From Heliocidaris tuberculata (lineage: Eukaryota; Echinodermata; Echinoidea; Camarodonta; Echinometridae): 64,000 bases of DNA. The stretch is from positions 26,382,552-26,446,551 of the forward strand of contig CM046842.1 in NCBI GenBank assembly GCA_025618425.1, in the 5' to 3' direction. Positions 24,041 through 35,111 of this stretch are shown here, piece after piece. The position numbers and the translations under genes are program-made. The notes under the pieces are model-generated. The model was not told where the DNA came from. It saw nothing but the letters and a program-made list of their open reading frames with translations, and did not search any database. Every line of letters starts with the position of its first letter. The stretch's first letter is position 1.

Positions 24041-24602
24041 AAATAATTTCAGGGGATATATGTCTACTGAACTGTCCCTGCAAAATTGTATCAATATTTG
24101 CTTACCAGCTCATATTAGAGCGGAAGTGACCGGCTATGAACTAAAATGGTATTAAAAAAAAAAAAAAAATCAGGCTACGCCTGACACTCTCCCCCACCTC
24201 CCACAATTTGGGGGAATTGGTAGGAGAATTATACAACTTCGCAATGGCGTCTTTCTTTCAGTCTGCCAAGCTTAATTTAATGTGCATTTTATGATTATTC
24301 AAATATTATACTTTTAATCTTGCACTATTTTAATTTGAACCAAATTCTGGTTTTGTGATATTTAGGTGCTTAGTTAGGCTTTGTGTTTATGAAATTCGAT
24401 ATAGAACCTTATGATTTATTTGAATCGAATGTCAGTTTGAATATGTACGTGATGGAAATGTTATTACAATATTATTTCTTACACAATTTTAATTCAGTTA
24501 GGATACTATAAATGTGTAACCTTTCTATGATTAACTTATTCACTATAAAAAGGGATGTCACACATTAACCGTCTTCAGGATGACCAGAGTTCACTTTTAT
24601 AC

Positions 24603-24977
24603 CTGAATAGTTTTCAGGTTCAAAAACCATAACTGTGATGTTAAATCCTCGTCTTCTTGCCGAGTCATAGTCATCTGAGGTAAATATTATCCACAGAGTA
24701 TTGTCGTCGGATATTACATCATCGGGCAAGGTAAGACCTTGAAACAACCTTGACTCTACGTCGTATGAACTCGAACCAGATCCGATTTGCAAGAAGGCAG
24801 AGCCAAGTTCAAGATCACAAAAGTTGAAAGTGGCCATGATCTGGCAGTCAGCAGGTCCAGAAACAAGCCACCGGATATGAGCATTTTTTGGATAGCTGTT
24901 TGGGTAGTTTGGTGAAACAATGGTCAACGACTCATTGTGGCTGATCTCCTTCTTGTATTCCCTTCTCATGCCATAAT
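24603..24977 (-). CDS. CUB-domain exon (first of a tandem set)
   Basis: This exon is 375 bp, exactly 125 codons, with a phase-1 acceptor (TTGTCGTTACAG) and a phase-1 donor (TCAG then GTATAA). It encodes ISHNESLTIVSPNYPNSYPK, IRWLVSGPADCQIMATFNFC, LQIGSG, LWIIFTSDD and RRGFNITVMVFE. Its two cysteines (ADCQ, NFCD) do not match the four canonical CUB positions. The intron to the next exon is about 1.1 kb. Upstream exons of this gene would be to the right; the RPL34 pseudogene is only 245 bp upstream. Whether it is the first coding exon is not clear, because no signal-peptide exon was recognised. Confidence 0.87.
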
Positions 24978-25130
24978 CTGTAACGACAAATTGAATGATG
25001 AATTTATCCATTTGTGTGTAGTTACAATATTCTCCCCAAACAATGAAATCCCCCAAAACATGAGCTGATAATCTTGTGCAAAAATTGTTAGCATGTACAC
25101 AAAATCTTACTTACTACGTTTTGCTTACTT

Positions 25131-25156
25131 AGAAGAGAAAAATCTCTTCTAAGTTT
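25131..25156. repeat. Short perfect hairpin
   Basis: CTTAGAAGAGA, a short A spacer, then TCTCTTCTAAG: an 11-bp perfect stem. The role is unknown. Confidence 0.6.
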
Positions 25157-25221
25157 GCAGTTTCCTGCTTTTCGGACAGTTGTGGATTCTCCGCTGTGAA
25201 TCCCTGAAAGAACGCCACAAG

Positions 25222-25432
25222 ATGGTGCAAAGGCTCTGTTTCCGCCGTAGGCATACCTACAACACAAAGTCCAACAAGGTCAAAATTGTCAAGACACCAG
25301 ATGGTCTCCAGGGCCTATGGAGGATGTCTTTGTGCCAAGGCTGTCAAGCAGAGGATCGTCGGTGCTTTCTTGATTGAGGAGCAGAAGATCGTGCATAGAG
25401 TACTCAAGGCCTCCCAGGGAAAGAAGAAATAG
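25222..25432 (+). pseudogene. RPL34: Processed pseudogene of ribosomal protein L34 (eL34)
   Basis: The start MVQRLCFRRRHTYNTKSNKV matches the conserved N-terminus of eL34. After an internal deletion the end recovers in another frame as GAFLIEEQKIVHRVLKASQ-type sequence and KKK-stop, matching the eL34 C-terminus. The middle of the roughly 117-residue protein is missing. No introns are present, and the 3' flank resembles a 3' UTR with AATAAATT at about 25480. Loss of the core and the frame change rule out a working copy. A true poly(A) tail is not obvious. Confidence 0.85.
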
Positions 25433-25439
25433 ACGCCTA

Positions 25440-26280
25440 GCTTATCATGAGGGATGGGATACATTACTGTAAATATTAATAAATTGTGGGCACCAGCAAA
25501 ACATGTTTAAAAAACATATACATCTTTCCATAGTGGTTGCCATTTTCCATTTTCATTGACAAGCAGCGTTTTTACACACAGACCGAGTCTGATTGGGCAA
25601 TTTTTCTGTGTGTAAACAAAAAGCCGATTCTTCCCCGACATTTATAAACGCTAACATGGCTAACTTACGGAAAAGACCCCCTCTGACCAATATTGACCGT
25701 ATATTTTAATGAATTTTATCATAGATTAGTTCTAAACACCCCAAAGTCCCTTTATTTAGCCCTATTATACTTGAAAATGCAACATATGCACCGCCATGTC
25801 ACCAATTTGACCATTATATGACCTTTAGTACCTAAACTTGACCTTAAATTACAAAAATAGTATCAGAAATGAATTCTACGCCCCTCGAAACCCCTATACA
25901 CAAGTATCATATACACGAGTATGTGATGTGTAGTCAAAAGTTGGGTTTTGATTTGGCTACCAGGCGCAATTTGGGATTCATGGAATTTATGTAAATTGCT
26001 CAAAGTTGCCACTTGGGCAACAAACTGAAATAGTTCATGGACCACATAAAATCACAATCAACAACAAAAAAAAAAACTTTAACGGAAAGATTATTTCTAG
26101 GTTCGCTACTGACTACATTTTTTCCTTCTCATTTTCACTTTAATTACCAAGGTTGTAAACACATTATGTTATATTTGTTTACTCATTGTAATACGAGTTT
26201 TTGTGTAAGAACATGATGTCTTTACAGTGGAGTAGCATAGTGACAAAATAACCCCAATTGTGCAATTTGTGATAAAAGCG
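25440..26280. other. No gene seen; weak inverted repeat
   Basis: A short inverted pair (TTTTTACACACAGA and TCTGTGTGTAAA) lies at 25568-25618. The rest leads into the tandem repeat that follows. Confidence 0.4.
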
Positions 26281-27180
26281 CCAAATTTGGCACTCAGGTA
26301 GATACTGTATTATGTATTATAAGGAAATTTAGATGTGGATCCATCTCGATTTCGGCCCATGGAGGCCTTGGGGCCATCTTTAAAAAATGGCCGCCACTAA
26401 ACACAGTCCAAAATCACACGTGAAAAGTCAGACTGTTGTAAACTGATACCTAGAATTCAAATTTTAATGTTTCGGGGCCAAAATAGTTTAGGAAAAATGG
26501 TTTAGGTGTCAATTTTATGAAAAAGGAGTCATTTTCATTAATTTCAAAAATAGCCTCAAATTAGATGCATTTTATGTCAGGAGCACCAAATTTGGCATGT
26601 TTGTAGAAATATGTATCATTCAAAAATTTAGATGCGGAGACATCTAAAAATAAGCCGATGAGGGCTGCGGGGGCCATCTTTCAAAATGGTCGCCACCAGG
26701 GCGCTTTTCATTTAAACACAGTCCAAAATTAATTGAAAAAATGTAAAGTGATACACAGAATTCAAATTTCAATGTTTAGGGGCCGATATATTTCAGGAAA
26801 AGTGGTTTGGGTGTCCAGTTTAAGAAGAAAGGGCCATTATAATATATAGAAACACCAAATTTGGCATGTTTGTAGAAATATGTATCATACACAAAATTAG
26901 ATGTGGAGACATGTCAGATTCTAACCCTGAAGGCCATGGTGGCCATCTTTCAAAATGGCCGCCATCAAAACACCTTTACATTTGGGGGGACATTTGTTAC
27001 TCAGAGTTCAGTTCAGTTATTTCAGGAGAAGTGGTTTATGTGCCCGTTTTAGGAAAAAAGGGCCATTTTCAATAAATTGTATTAAGATAACCCCCAAACT
27101 AGATTCATTTTGTTTTGCCGTCCAAAATTACATGTAAAAGGTTATTTTACTGCAGAATTAAGAATGTTTCGGTGCTGAAA
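26281..27180. repeat. Three or more tandem units of about 270-305 bp
   Basis: Units begin near 26281, 26586 and 26855 with CCAAATTTGGCAxG. They continue with ATTTAGATGxGGAxxCATC, GGCCATCTTTxAAAATGG, AAACACAGTCCAAAAT, and an AAAGTGGTTTxGGTGTC close. A diverged unit is detectable near 27905-28140. It is noncoding and strongly diverged between units. Confidence 0.75.
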
Positions 27181-27737
27181 TATTTTAAAGGCATTGATTA
27201 ACTTTGCCCAGGATTGAAAAAAAAAAATCACTGTTCCAGCTAATGCTGTAATCATAATTGCAAACCTTTAGGTCAGACAGGAATCGCCTGAGTTTTATAA
27301 GCTGATCGGTCGTTTATATATCAAGATATTTACGATTGAATATTGATGTCGGGATAGAGTACCACCGAACCCTAAAGAACTCTTACGGTTGGCATACCTC
27401 GCTCTATCACAGAATACCGTACGGGCTGGAAACCCGCTCTGAAATCGCCAAGCGCTGGTGCTTGGTTTTTGTGACTGCAGCGCAGCGAAGAAGCCGAGCG
27501 ACTTGCGCTAACGATTGATCGCGATTTTCTCTTTTTTAGGATAGTAAACGGGTTCCATTTTCTCTCATACTTTCACATATCCTTAATTATATATGTAGTT
27601 AGAGGACTGCACACAATTCACTGGCATTTGAGCTGATTTTATAATTTTTCACAAAGTTAATCAATCACTTTAAGAAAAGTAATTTAGATGACCATTTTAC
27701 GGGAGGGTCATTTAGATGGGGTCTGCTAGATAGTCAT

Positions 27738-27855
27738 AAAAATCGCTAATATTAAAGGACCGCTATTCATTTAGTCGCGCGTTATGGATAGCGGTCGTTA
27801 TGAATAGCGGTCATTAAGACTAGTGGTCCTTATGACTAGCGAGGTTACCCCATTT
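27738..27855. repeat. GCTATTCATAAGGAC-family element (short copy)
   Basis: Repeated ATAGCGGTC and GACCGCTATTCAT units in both orientations surround a TCGCGCGTTATGGATAGC centre. The same units build the larger copy at 38775-39035. The architecture resembles the AATTCCG family, but the unit sequence is different. Confidence 0.7.
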
Positions 27856-28139
27856 AGATTAGGTCCCGTTAAGTCCAAAATAGCAACAAAATTTATTATA
27901 TTTTATTATGAGAACATCCAAATTGGCACATAGGTAGATATATGTATGATAAGCGCATTTGCATTTCAAATTCTGCCTTTCAGAGTCTTATTTGCCACTT
28001 TACAAAGGGACCGCCATTGGGTTCTTATACAAAAACACTTTAAAAAATTTGTTAGAATTGTAGATTTCACAGTATGATATCTAAAATTCAGGCAACACTA
28101 TTGGAAAGTAGACGGGGTGTCCATTCCATGAAAAAGGGT

Positions 28140-28675
28140 CATATTCACATGTAAGGCTAGATTATCATGATAAAATTTCAAACGAATCTGACGGAATTTG
28201 ATATACATAGAACTTATAAGTCTGGAATGTATTGCCAAAATGTGAGGTTTAGAAAAAAAATTGTTTATTTGAAGTAATTCATAAAAATATTCCAAACCTA
28301 ACGCATTTTGCAATAAAAAGTCAACTTCTACACTATTGATGCACTATATTATTGGATATTTACATATCTCACAACCTGATCAAATGCAGGGACAGCCACC
28401 TTTCCAAACAACCACAAACAATGGGGTTTTTCTCACGAAAATAGTCTACATTGATCTGAATATTACACATGGTGTACAGGAGAGCGGAAGTTAGTTGAAA
28501 CGTTGTCATTTTCTTGTAAATGTATGATAAATGTCATGAAGATATTATCTATATTTGAACCATTATGTCTGAATAATTTTTGAACCTCTAACATTAGATT
28601 ACATGAATCAATGTAACTTAGTGGAGTACTTTTACCAAAATTATTCAGCAACTTAATATCCAGTTCTGAATGATA

Positions 28676-28750
<75 letters not shown>

Positions 28751-28985
28751 AACTTTTAGATAATAATCTGGTATTTTTAGTTTTAAAATGCCTCTAATAT
28801 GAGAGGCTATTTCAGAAAATAATGAAAATGGTACCTTTTTCCTAAAGTAGGCACCGAACCCCTTTTCCTGATACATTTAGTCTTGAAATATTCATATCTG
28901 AATTCGCGATATTATCCTAAAATTACTTTTTAAATGTGATTTCGGACTGCATTCAAATGGAAACTGCAACATTTCATATCATATA
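28140..28985. other. A+T-rich intergenic with (TA)n
   Basis: Pure TA tracts span 28676-28750, with palindromic character. Otherwise no coding signal. Confidence 0.5.
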
Positions 28986-31090
28986 TTTTTTTTCATATTT
29001 TTTTTTTTTATTTCCAACATAATACAAATACAAAAGACAATTTTCATAATAATACCGAATACAATGCAAAATTTATAGAGAACATTACTACTGAAGCTAA
29101 GATAGATCAATAAAATGATTAATATCTTTGCAAAGAAAAGTAGAATAATTACGTATAACTTAATCTATATTCTGTGGAAATGGAGAGGTCCAATGAAAAG
29201 TAGAGCTTGTAAATTGTGAACCCCACAGATAATAATAACTGAAAAAAGTAAAAGTACATTAATAAACAAGAGAAGAAGCATAGTGGCCAACGGAGACAAC
29301 ATTTATAACTCCTGACTGGAAGCAACATAGTGGTACAAAATTATATGATGAAGAAACAAATTGAGTGAAGAGGGGGAAAAAGAAAGAAGGAAGTGTGGGT
29401 TGCAAGTGCATTGGAGAGAAAGAAACAGAGAAGGAGAAAAGGAGCGAGCAAGAAATAGAGAGCTCATAAAATCCTTTAAGAAAACAGTAGACAAAAAAAA
29501 AAAAAACACAGAGGGGAAAAAAGAAGGCAACTGGTGATGATTTTTCGAGATGAACAGAAGAATACAAAAGTTCAAAAACAGAAAAATGGGGAGGGGTGTT
29601 GTTACACACCACATTACATTGCTAAGTTTCATATGATTGTAATAAGAAATTCTTAATTTTCTTTTAAAAGCAGTGAGTGAAGAGGAGTTTTTCAGATTAT
29701 TATGCAGAGTATTCTATTAGGGGCTTCAAAAATGAAAGTAATTTGTGCGGAAAATGTACTCAAAAGAGGTGAGTGAAATTCATCTGACTGTCTAGTGGGG
29801 TATGTATGAACCGCTTGATTTTTAAGAAACATATTATGAAACACATAAGGCAGTATACCACCATTGTGTTTAAACATAAACTCACCAAGATAAAATAAGT
29901 ATAAATCCTCTGAAGGATTTATATTTATTTTATCTTGGTGAATTGTTATATTCGAAAAATAGAGGATCGGTATGGGAGCGTATGGGGGCATTACAGATAA
30001 TACGAAAACCTTTCTTTTGTAATAATAAAACTCTTTCTGACAATGTTTGATGTGTATTTCCCCAAACACCACTGCCAAACCAAAATACCGTAATTCAAAT
30101 ATGGTAAGATCAATGATGAACAAAGCATAAATAATGATGACTGTGGTAAGTGTAATTTTAGTCTGTTAAACCAATATTGCGAGAAATAGTTTTGCAAATA
30201 TTGTCAATGTGTAATTTCCATGAAAGTTTATTATCGACTATTACACCGAGGAATTTGGTATGAGAGAATTGTTTCAGAGGGGTATTATCAAAAACAATAT
30301 CGGTGGCTAAAGAGTCTAAGGAGTTACTAAATAGCATGTAATTCGTTTTCTGAAGATTAAGTGAAAATTTATTTCCTCTTATCCACTGTAATATATTCGA
30401 TAACTCAGCATTTATTCTCTCAGCTTGAACTGTGTGAAAAGAATGAATTTGTATCATCGTCAAATACAATAAACAAGGAGTTAAATGAATTATGAAATCG
30501 TTTATGTAAAGAATAAATAGTAGCGGCCTAACAGACTTTCTTGTGGGACACCGCAACTAATATTGCGTAATTCAAATGCCGCTTCATTTAAGAATACATA
30601 TTGCTTTCTCTTAAGTAGCTCCTGAACCACTCCAGGGCCTTTCCACATACACCATAATGAGAGAGTTTGTGAAAACTCTCATGGTTAATCGTATCAAAGG
30701 CCTCGGAGAAGTCCAGGAATATACCTATAGTGTGTGTGAAGATGTATCAATTGCATGGGTAACCTTCTCAAAAAAAAAGACATCAGAACATGAACAGTGC
30801 TGAAAGTTTGAAAAGATATATTTATTGAAAAAAGAATTCATCGGAGTATAAAAATTATCACTTCCAATTTTTTAGAAAAGGAAGATATAAAGAAATCAGA
30901 CGATAGTTACCGACATCCAGTTTATCACCCTTTTTTAACTAATGGAATATTATTTGTCATTCTCATAGAATTTGGAAATTGACCATGCAACAATGACAAG
31001 TTGAAGATGTGAACCAATGGATCTACAATAAAATGATTCATGATTTCAGTTTTATCACAGCATCAATATTAAACTATTATTACAATGAGA
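28986..31090 (-). pseudogene. Jockey/CR1-like LINE with poly(A) end
   Basis: From right to left the minus strand encodes RT blocks. They are VDPLVHIFNLSLLHGQFPNS (near 31010), [14 protein letters not shown] (near 30700), [31 protein letters not shown] (near 30530), FSLNLQKTNYMLFSN, TKFLGVIVDNKLSWKLHI, LILPYLNYGILVW and LPYVFHNMFLKNQ plus TYPTRQSDEF at the C-terminus. Several frameshifts and stops break it. The catalytic YADD-type box is degraded (LTMIQ region). The 3' UTR runs from about 29690 to a T-rich tract at 28986-29012, which is the genomic poly(A) tail. An inverted duplication sits inside the coding part at 29880-29942. Confidence 0.85.
29880..29942. repeat. 28-bp-arm hairpin inside the LINE
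   Basis: TCACCAAGATAAAATAAxTATAAATCC is followed by TCTGAA and then the near-perfect inverse. It lies in the LINE coding region where a paralogue would read straight through, so it arose by a local inverted duplication after insertion. Confidence 0.8.
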
Positions 31091-31199
31091 AATATATTTT
31101 AAACTTATATTTTAAGTAATGCAAATTTTCAACAAAAAAAAAATGGTTTCGAATTAAAAAACTTTTTACTGAATGATTGTGACACGCAAATTATTGTAT

Positions 31200-31760
31200 C
31201 ATTAGAGTGAAAGTCCACCCTGATATGGAGTTGGTTTTGAGAGAGGCGGAGGAGTTTAAGGGAGCGGTTTTAGCGCGGTCCAGGAGGGTTGGGGAAGTCG
31301 TGGGTTGGGGGGGGGGGGGGGTTGTAATCGGTCAGACGCAAGTTGGCGGCTCCGTGGCGTGTCTTGCGGGGTCCTTTTCCATTTGCTCCGTACACGGGAA
31401 TACATTGATTTCCATTTTCTTTCTGTTTATGGTGAGAGAGTGGGCTTGTGTCGTATAATTGAGGGTGCATGTGTGGTGGAATGTTTTCTTTGTAGAAAAT
31501 GGAAGTTTGTGATTTCTTCGGTGAGGGCGTGTGGGGGAGGACATCGCGGGATGCGTCACGGAGTTGCCAATTTCTGTTTGATTGGTTTCAGCCTTTGGGA
31601 TTTATTGCTTTCTTATTTCTATCTGATTTTGCTCGGGCTTTCGTTAATATGTTTCTTTAGTCTTGCTGCTTCTTTTGACATGTTTGAAGCCGAGTTGGTA
31701 TTTGGTGGACTTCCTCTTTAACTTGACAGTTCATTGATTTCAATGTCCATGTATATTTGT
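31200..31760. other. G+C-richer unclassified segment
   Basis: The composition differs from the A+T-rich surroundings, and a 14-G run sits at 31307-31320. A frame of 138 codons (31305-31721) begins in the G run and shows no domain. A hydrophobic stretch (LLLSYFYLILLGLSLICFFS) near its end is the only feature. It could be the 5' region of an unrelated retroelement; I cannot identify it. Confidence 0.3.
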
Positions 31761-32074
31761 TTGTAGTTTGTAAAGAACTACCAAAAATTTTGTTCAATTA
31801 CATATTTCATGCTGATTTGAGAATCAATAAAATACTATAAAAACAACAAAAAGCTTGGAACAGTAACGATTTAAAGGAGTAAACTTTACTTAAGGCGGAA
31901 CGAGAAGGACAATGTGACAGGTGGGGGTTAGTAAGGGGGGGGGGGGAGTGAGAAAGAGGCAGGATCTGGAAGGTTCTATTTAGTCTATAGATTTTACTGC
32001 ACAGGTAAACAAAAATCCTCAGTGAGGGATCAATGTCCATAAAACGCAATTAGCGATTTTTCCAATTTACGTTT

Positions 32075-32355
32075 GAGAGTACTCCATTTTCCGAAATATG
32101 AACTCTTTTCCATTTCCGGAATTATGAACCCTTTTTCATTTCAGGAATGATGAACATTCGGAAATATGAACCCTTATACATTTTCAGAATTATGAACCTT
32201 CAGAATAGTGCAACAAATGTTCGGAATTATGAATCCTTTCGCAATTATGAACCTCTTTTCATTTTCGGAATTTGAACCCCCAGGCATAGGAAGTTTGTGT
32301 TCCGGAATTATGAACCTTCGGAAATACGAACCTTAGGAGAAACGAGTGCCCCTTC
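32075..32355 (-). mobile_element. AATTCCG-family element (copy 3, left-truncated)
   Basis: Units of CATTTTCGGAATTATGAACC type end at GGAGAAACGAGTGCCCC. The forward-oriented half present in other copies is missing on the left. Confidence 0.75.
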
Positions 32356-32412
32356 CCCCGTTTATTTCCTACAGTATTAACACGCCTAATTTCATCCACT
32401 AAAATATGGCTA

Positions 32413-33086
32413 TATGTCGTTTTTCCGAAGGTTCATAATTCCAAAAGTTCGTTACTCCCAAGGTTCGTTTATTCTGAAGGTCCGTTACTCCGAAGGTTCA
32501 TAATTCCGAAGATGCAATAGGGTTCGTAAATCCCGAAAATGAAATAGGGTTTGTAATTCCGAAAATGGAATAGGGTTCGTAAATTCCGAAAATAAAAAAG
32601 GGTTCGTAATTTCGAAAATGAAAAACGGGTTAGTAATTCCGAAAATGGAATAGGGTTCGTAAATTCCAAAAATGATAAAGGGTTCGTAAATCCCGAAAAT
32701 GAAATAGGGTTCGTAAATTCTGAAAATGAAATAGCGGGGTTCATAATTCCAAAAAAAATGATAGAACCTACATCATTTTTTCGGAATTACAACTTTCAGA
32801 ATAATGACCCATATTTCTTTTTCGGAATTACGAACCCTTTTTCAATTTCGGATATATGAACCCTATTTCATTTTCGGAATTACAAACCCTATTTCATTTT
32901 CAGAATTATGAATCTTAGGATATTAACCTTCAAAATTGTGAACCTTCGGAGTAACGCCAAAAAATGCTCAGAATAATGATTCCCTTTTTCATTTTCGGAA
33001 TTATAAACCCCCTGGTATGGGAATGCTGTGTTTCGGAATTATGAACCTTCGGAATAACGAACTTTCTGGAAAAACGAGTACCCCCT
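32413..33086 (-). mobile_element. AATTCCG-family element (copy 4, longest)
   Basis: Starts TGTCGTTTTTCCGAAGG and ends GGAAAAACGAGTACCCCC. The left half (to about 32755) holds about ten units like GGGTTCGTAAATTCCGAAAA. The right half holds inverse units like TTTCGGAATTACGAACCC. At 674 bp it shows unit-number expansion relative to the 220-280-bp copies. The frame on the minus strand (NPISFSEFTNP repeats) is an artefact of the units. Confidence 0.85.
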
Positions 33087-33429
33087 AAAATATATGAACA
33101 AACAAGTTTATGTGCATCGGTGTTTATAATGTCATGAGACATCCCGCTCTTTAGTGATCATTTCAATAAGAACGTAATCTGAATGCCCAAAATATTATCA
33201 AAAAAGAGTCATTTGTCAGTTCATGAGTTGGATTTGGAAACCTATGGAGGTAATAAGGTTCGTTTGCATTTTCAACACCATCTCTTTCAACACCATCTCT
33301 TAATTCTTCTTAAGGTGCATTAACATCACAGAGTGAGAGTTTCTTTTTAAAATCTGTGTTTTTAATTCCCCTCGTAATATACTATGTACGATGGATTACG
33401 TCCATAACTGTATAATTTTTCACTTCATC

Positions 33430-33590
33430 CAAAATAATGATGAAGGTTATGATGATGATGATGATAATAATGGTAAAAACGATAATGATAATGATAATAG
33501 TAATGATAGTGATAATAATGATAATAATAGTAATAATAATAATGAGGATGATGATAATAATAACAATGATATTAATAATAATAACGATAA
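33430..33590. repeat. GAT/AAT trinucleotide tract
   Basis: Interrupted ATG and AAT trinucleotides for about 160 bp, ending at the head of a SINE. Confidence 0.95.
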
Positions 33591-33591
33591 G

Positions 33592-33727
33592 GACATGTTA
33601 GCTCAATCGGTTAGAGCGCCCGCCTCATGAACGGGAGGTCGCGGGATCAAACCCCGGCCGAGTCATACCAAAGACTTACAAAAATGGGACCTAACTCCAG
33701 TGCCTGTATTCTTATTGTGTTTACTAT
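33592..33727 (+). mobile_element. tRNA-derived SINE, 3'-truncated
   Basis: The A box is TTAGCTCAATCGGTTAGAGC and the B box GGGATCAAACCCC. The anticodon loop reads CTCATGA (CAT), then GAGTCATACCAAAGACTTAC. The sequence is colinear with the SINE at 11520-11808 but stops at a MITE. Mismatches in the acceptor and T stems argue against a functional tRNA-Met. Confidence 0.75.
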
Positions 33728-33880
33728 CTAGGGCTCGTTGCACAAAACTTGCGTTTGAACGCAACTCAGGAAAATCAAACGCAACTTTATTTTCAGCCAA
33801 TCAGAAGTGCGCATTAAAGGACTTGCGTTTGATTTTTCGGACTTGCGATTAAACGCAAGTTTCGTGTAACGGGCCCCTAG
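33728..33880. mobile_element. Short MITE with about 38-bp inverted ends
   Basis: The left end CTAGGGCTCGTTGCACAAAA matches the inverse of the right end (TTTCGTGTAACGGGCCCCTAG), and both continue into ACTTGCGTTTxAxCGCAA. The core has CAGCCAATCAGAAG. It is noncoding, and it cuts off the SINE on its left. Confidence 0.8.
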
Positions 33881-33984
33881 TGAAATAAAAAGACTTTCAA
33901 TTGATTCTGGAATAAATGTTAGTTCTTTTTTCGGTTTGAATTTTATTTTGAGTTTTATTTTGTCGATTGTTATATAAAAAGAAA

Positions 33985-34620
33985 AGAGAGAGAGAGAGAA
34001 GTAAAAGAGAGGGAGAAAAGTAAGGAGAGAGACAGGGAGAAAGAGTGGAAAGAAAGAGGATAGAGGGTTAGAAAACAGAAAAAGAAAAGGAAGACAAAAA
34101 AGAGAAAAGAAAAAGAAAGAGAAAATGAAAAAAAAAAGAAAAAGAAAAAGGGAAACAGAAAAGGAGGGGAGAGAAGGAAAGAAACGAAAGGAGAAAGAGA
34201 GAGAGAAAGAGGGAAAGAAAGAAACATGGGAAGAGAGCAAAAGCAAAGTACAAGAAGGAAGGAGAAAGAAAGAAGCAAGAGAAAATTACGAAGAAGGAAA
34301 GGAACGGAAACTGGCATTGATACCATGAGGTTGGAGCTTGCCAAGCTTTTTTCCTTGTTTCTTTCTTTCTCTCTTTCTCTCTCTCTTTCTCCTTTCGTTT
34401 CTTTCCTTTTCTCCCCTCCTTTTCTGTTTCCCTTCTCCTGTTCCTTTTTTTTTCTTTTTTCCCAAAATTTCTCTTTCTTTTTCTTTTCTCTTTTTTGTCT
34501 TCCTTTTCTTTTTCTGTTTTCTAACCCTCTATCTTCTTTCTTCCCACCCTTTCTCCCTGTCTCTCTCCTTACTTTTCTCGCTCTCTTTTACTTCTCTCTC
34601 TCTCTCTCTCTTCCTCTCTT
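33985..34620. repeat. Large polypurine/polypyrimidine inverted repeat
   Basis: The left arm (about 33985-34240) is almost pure A/G on the plus strand. The right arm (about 34355-34620) is its near-perfect inverse. For example, GGTTAGAAAACAGAAAAAGA and AAGGAAGACAAAAAAGAG on the left are matched by the reverse complements on the right. The loop is about 115 bp. A further CT-rich tract runs to 34715. Long frames on both strands here are artefacts. Confidence 0.9.
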
Positions 34621-34955
34621 CCTATCCTTTGCTTTCTTTCTTCATCATCACTGTGTGTTCTTTCACTCTCTCTCTCTCTCTCTTTCTCCCCCCCCCCCTC
34701 TCTCTCTCTCCCTTCTCGCGCCTTGACTCTGTTGTTTATTTTATGCTTGTTGTTTTGACAATAATTACGCGCTAAGCACTACATCCTTGGTGCATTTTTG
34801 TATTTGGTATCATTTCCTGAAGAAGCCTTATTGGCGAAATATTGAAACTTTTGTGTCCAACGGAGTAATTTGTTCTTTGTCTATATATATATATATATAT
34901 ATATATAAACCAGGTATAGAAAAGCATAGATAAGGAGTAGATGGATTGGCATCAA

Positions 34956-35111
34956 ATAATAATATCATATGGACTGGCCTTGAGGGGGATACAACATTTA
35001 TTGCCTGAACTAGAAGTGTATTGCCCTCGTCTTCTACTCGGGCAATACGATTCTAGTGAGGGCAATTAATGTTGTATCCCCCGAAAGTAGCCAATCCATA
35101 TCATTATTATT
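34956..35111. repeat. Imperfect palindrome with GGGCAATA motifs
   Basis: AATAATAATATCATATGGA... GGGGGATACAACATTTATTG on the left is answered by CAATTAATGTTGTATCCCCC ... TCCATATCATTATTATT on the right. The centre is at about 35030. It is part of a bipartite structure with the next entry. Confidence 0.75.

Noticed and set aside
32469..32744. Protein with NPISFSEFT repeats
   Set aside because: An artefact of the AATTCCG units. The repeat is mobile DNA and the frame is not kept in other copies.
33592..33664. Functional tRNA-Met (CAT)
   Set aside because: Mismatched acceptor and T stems, and a linker shared with the SINE at 11520-11808.
34068..34775. Several long serine/phenylalanine- or lysine/glutamate-rich frames on both strands
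   Set aside because: They come from the polypurine/polypyrimidine inverted repeat and have no domain.
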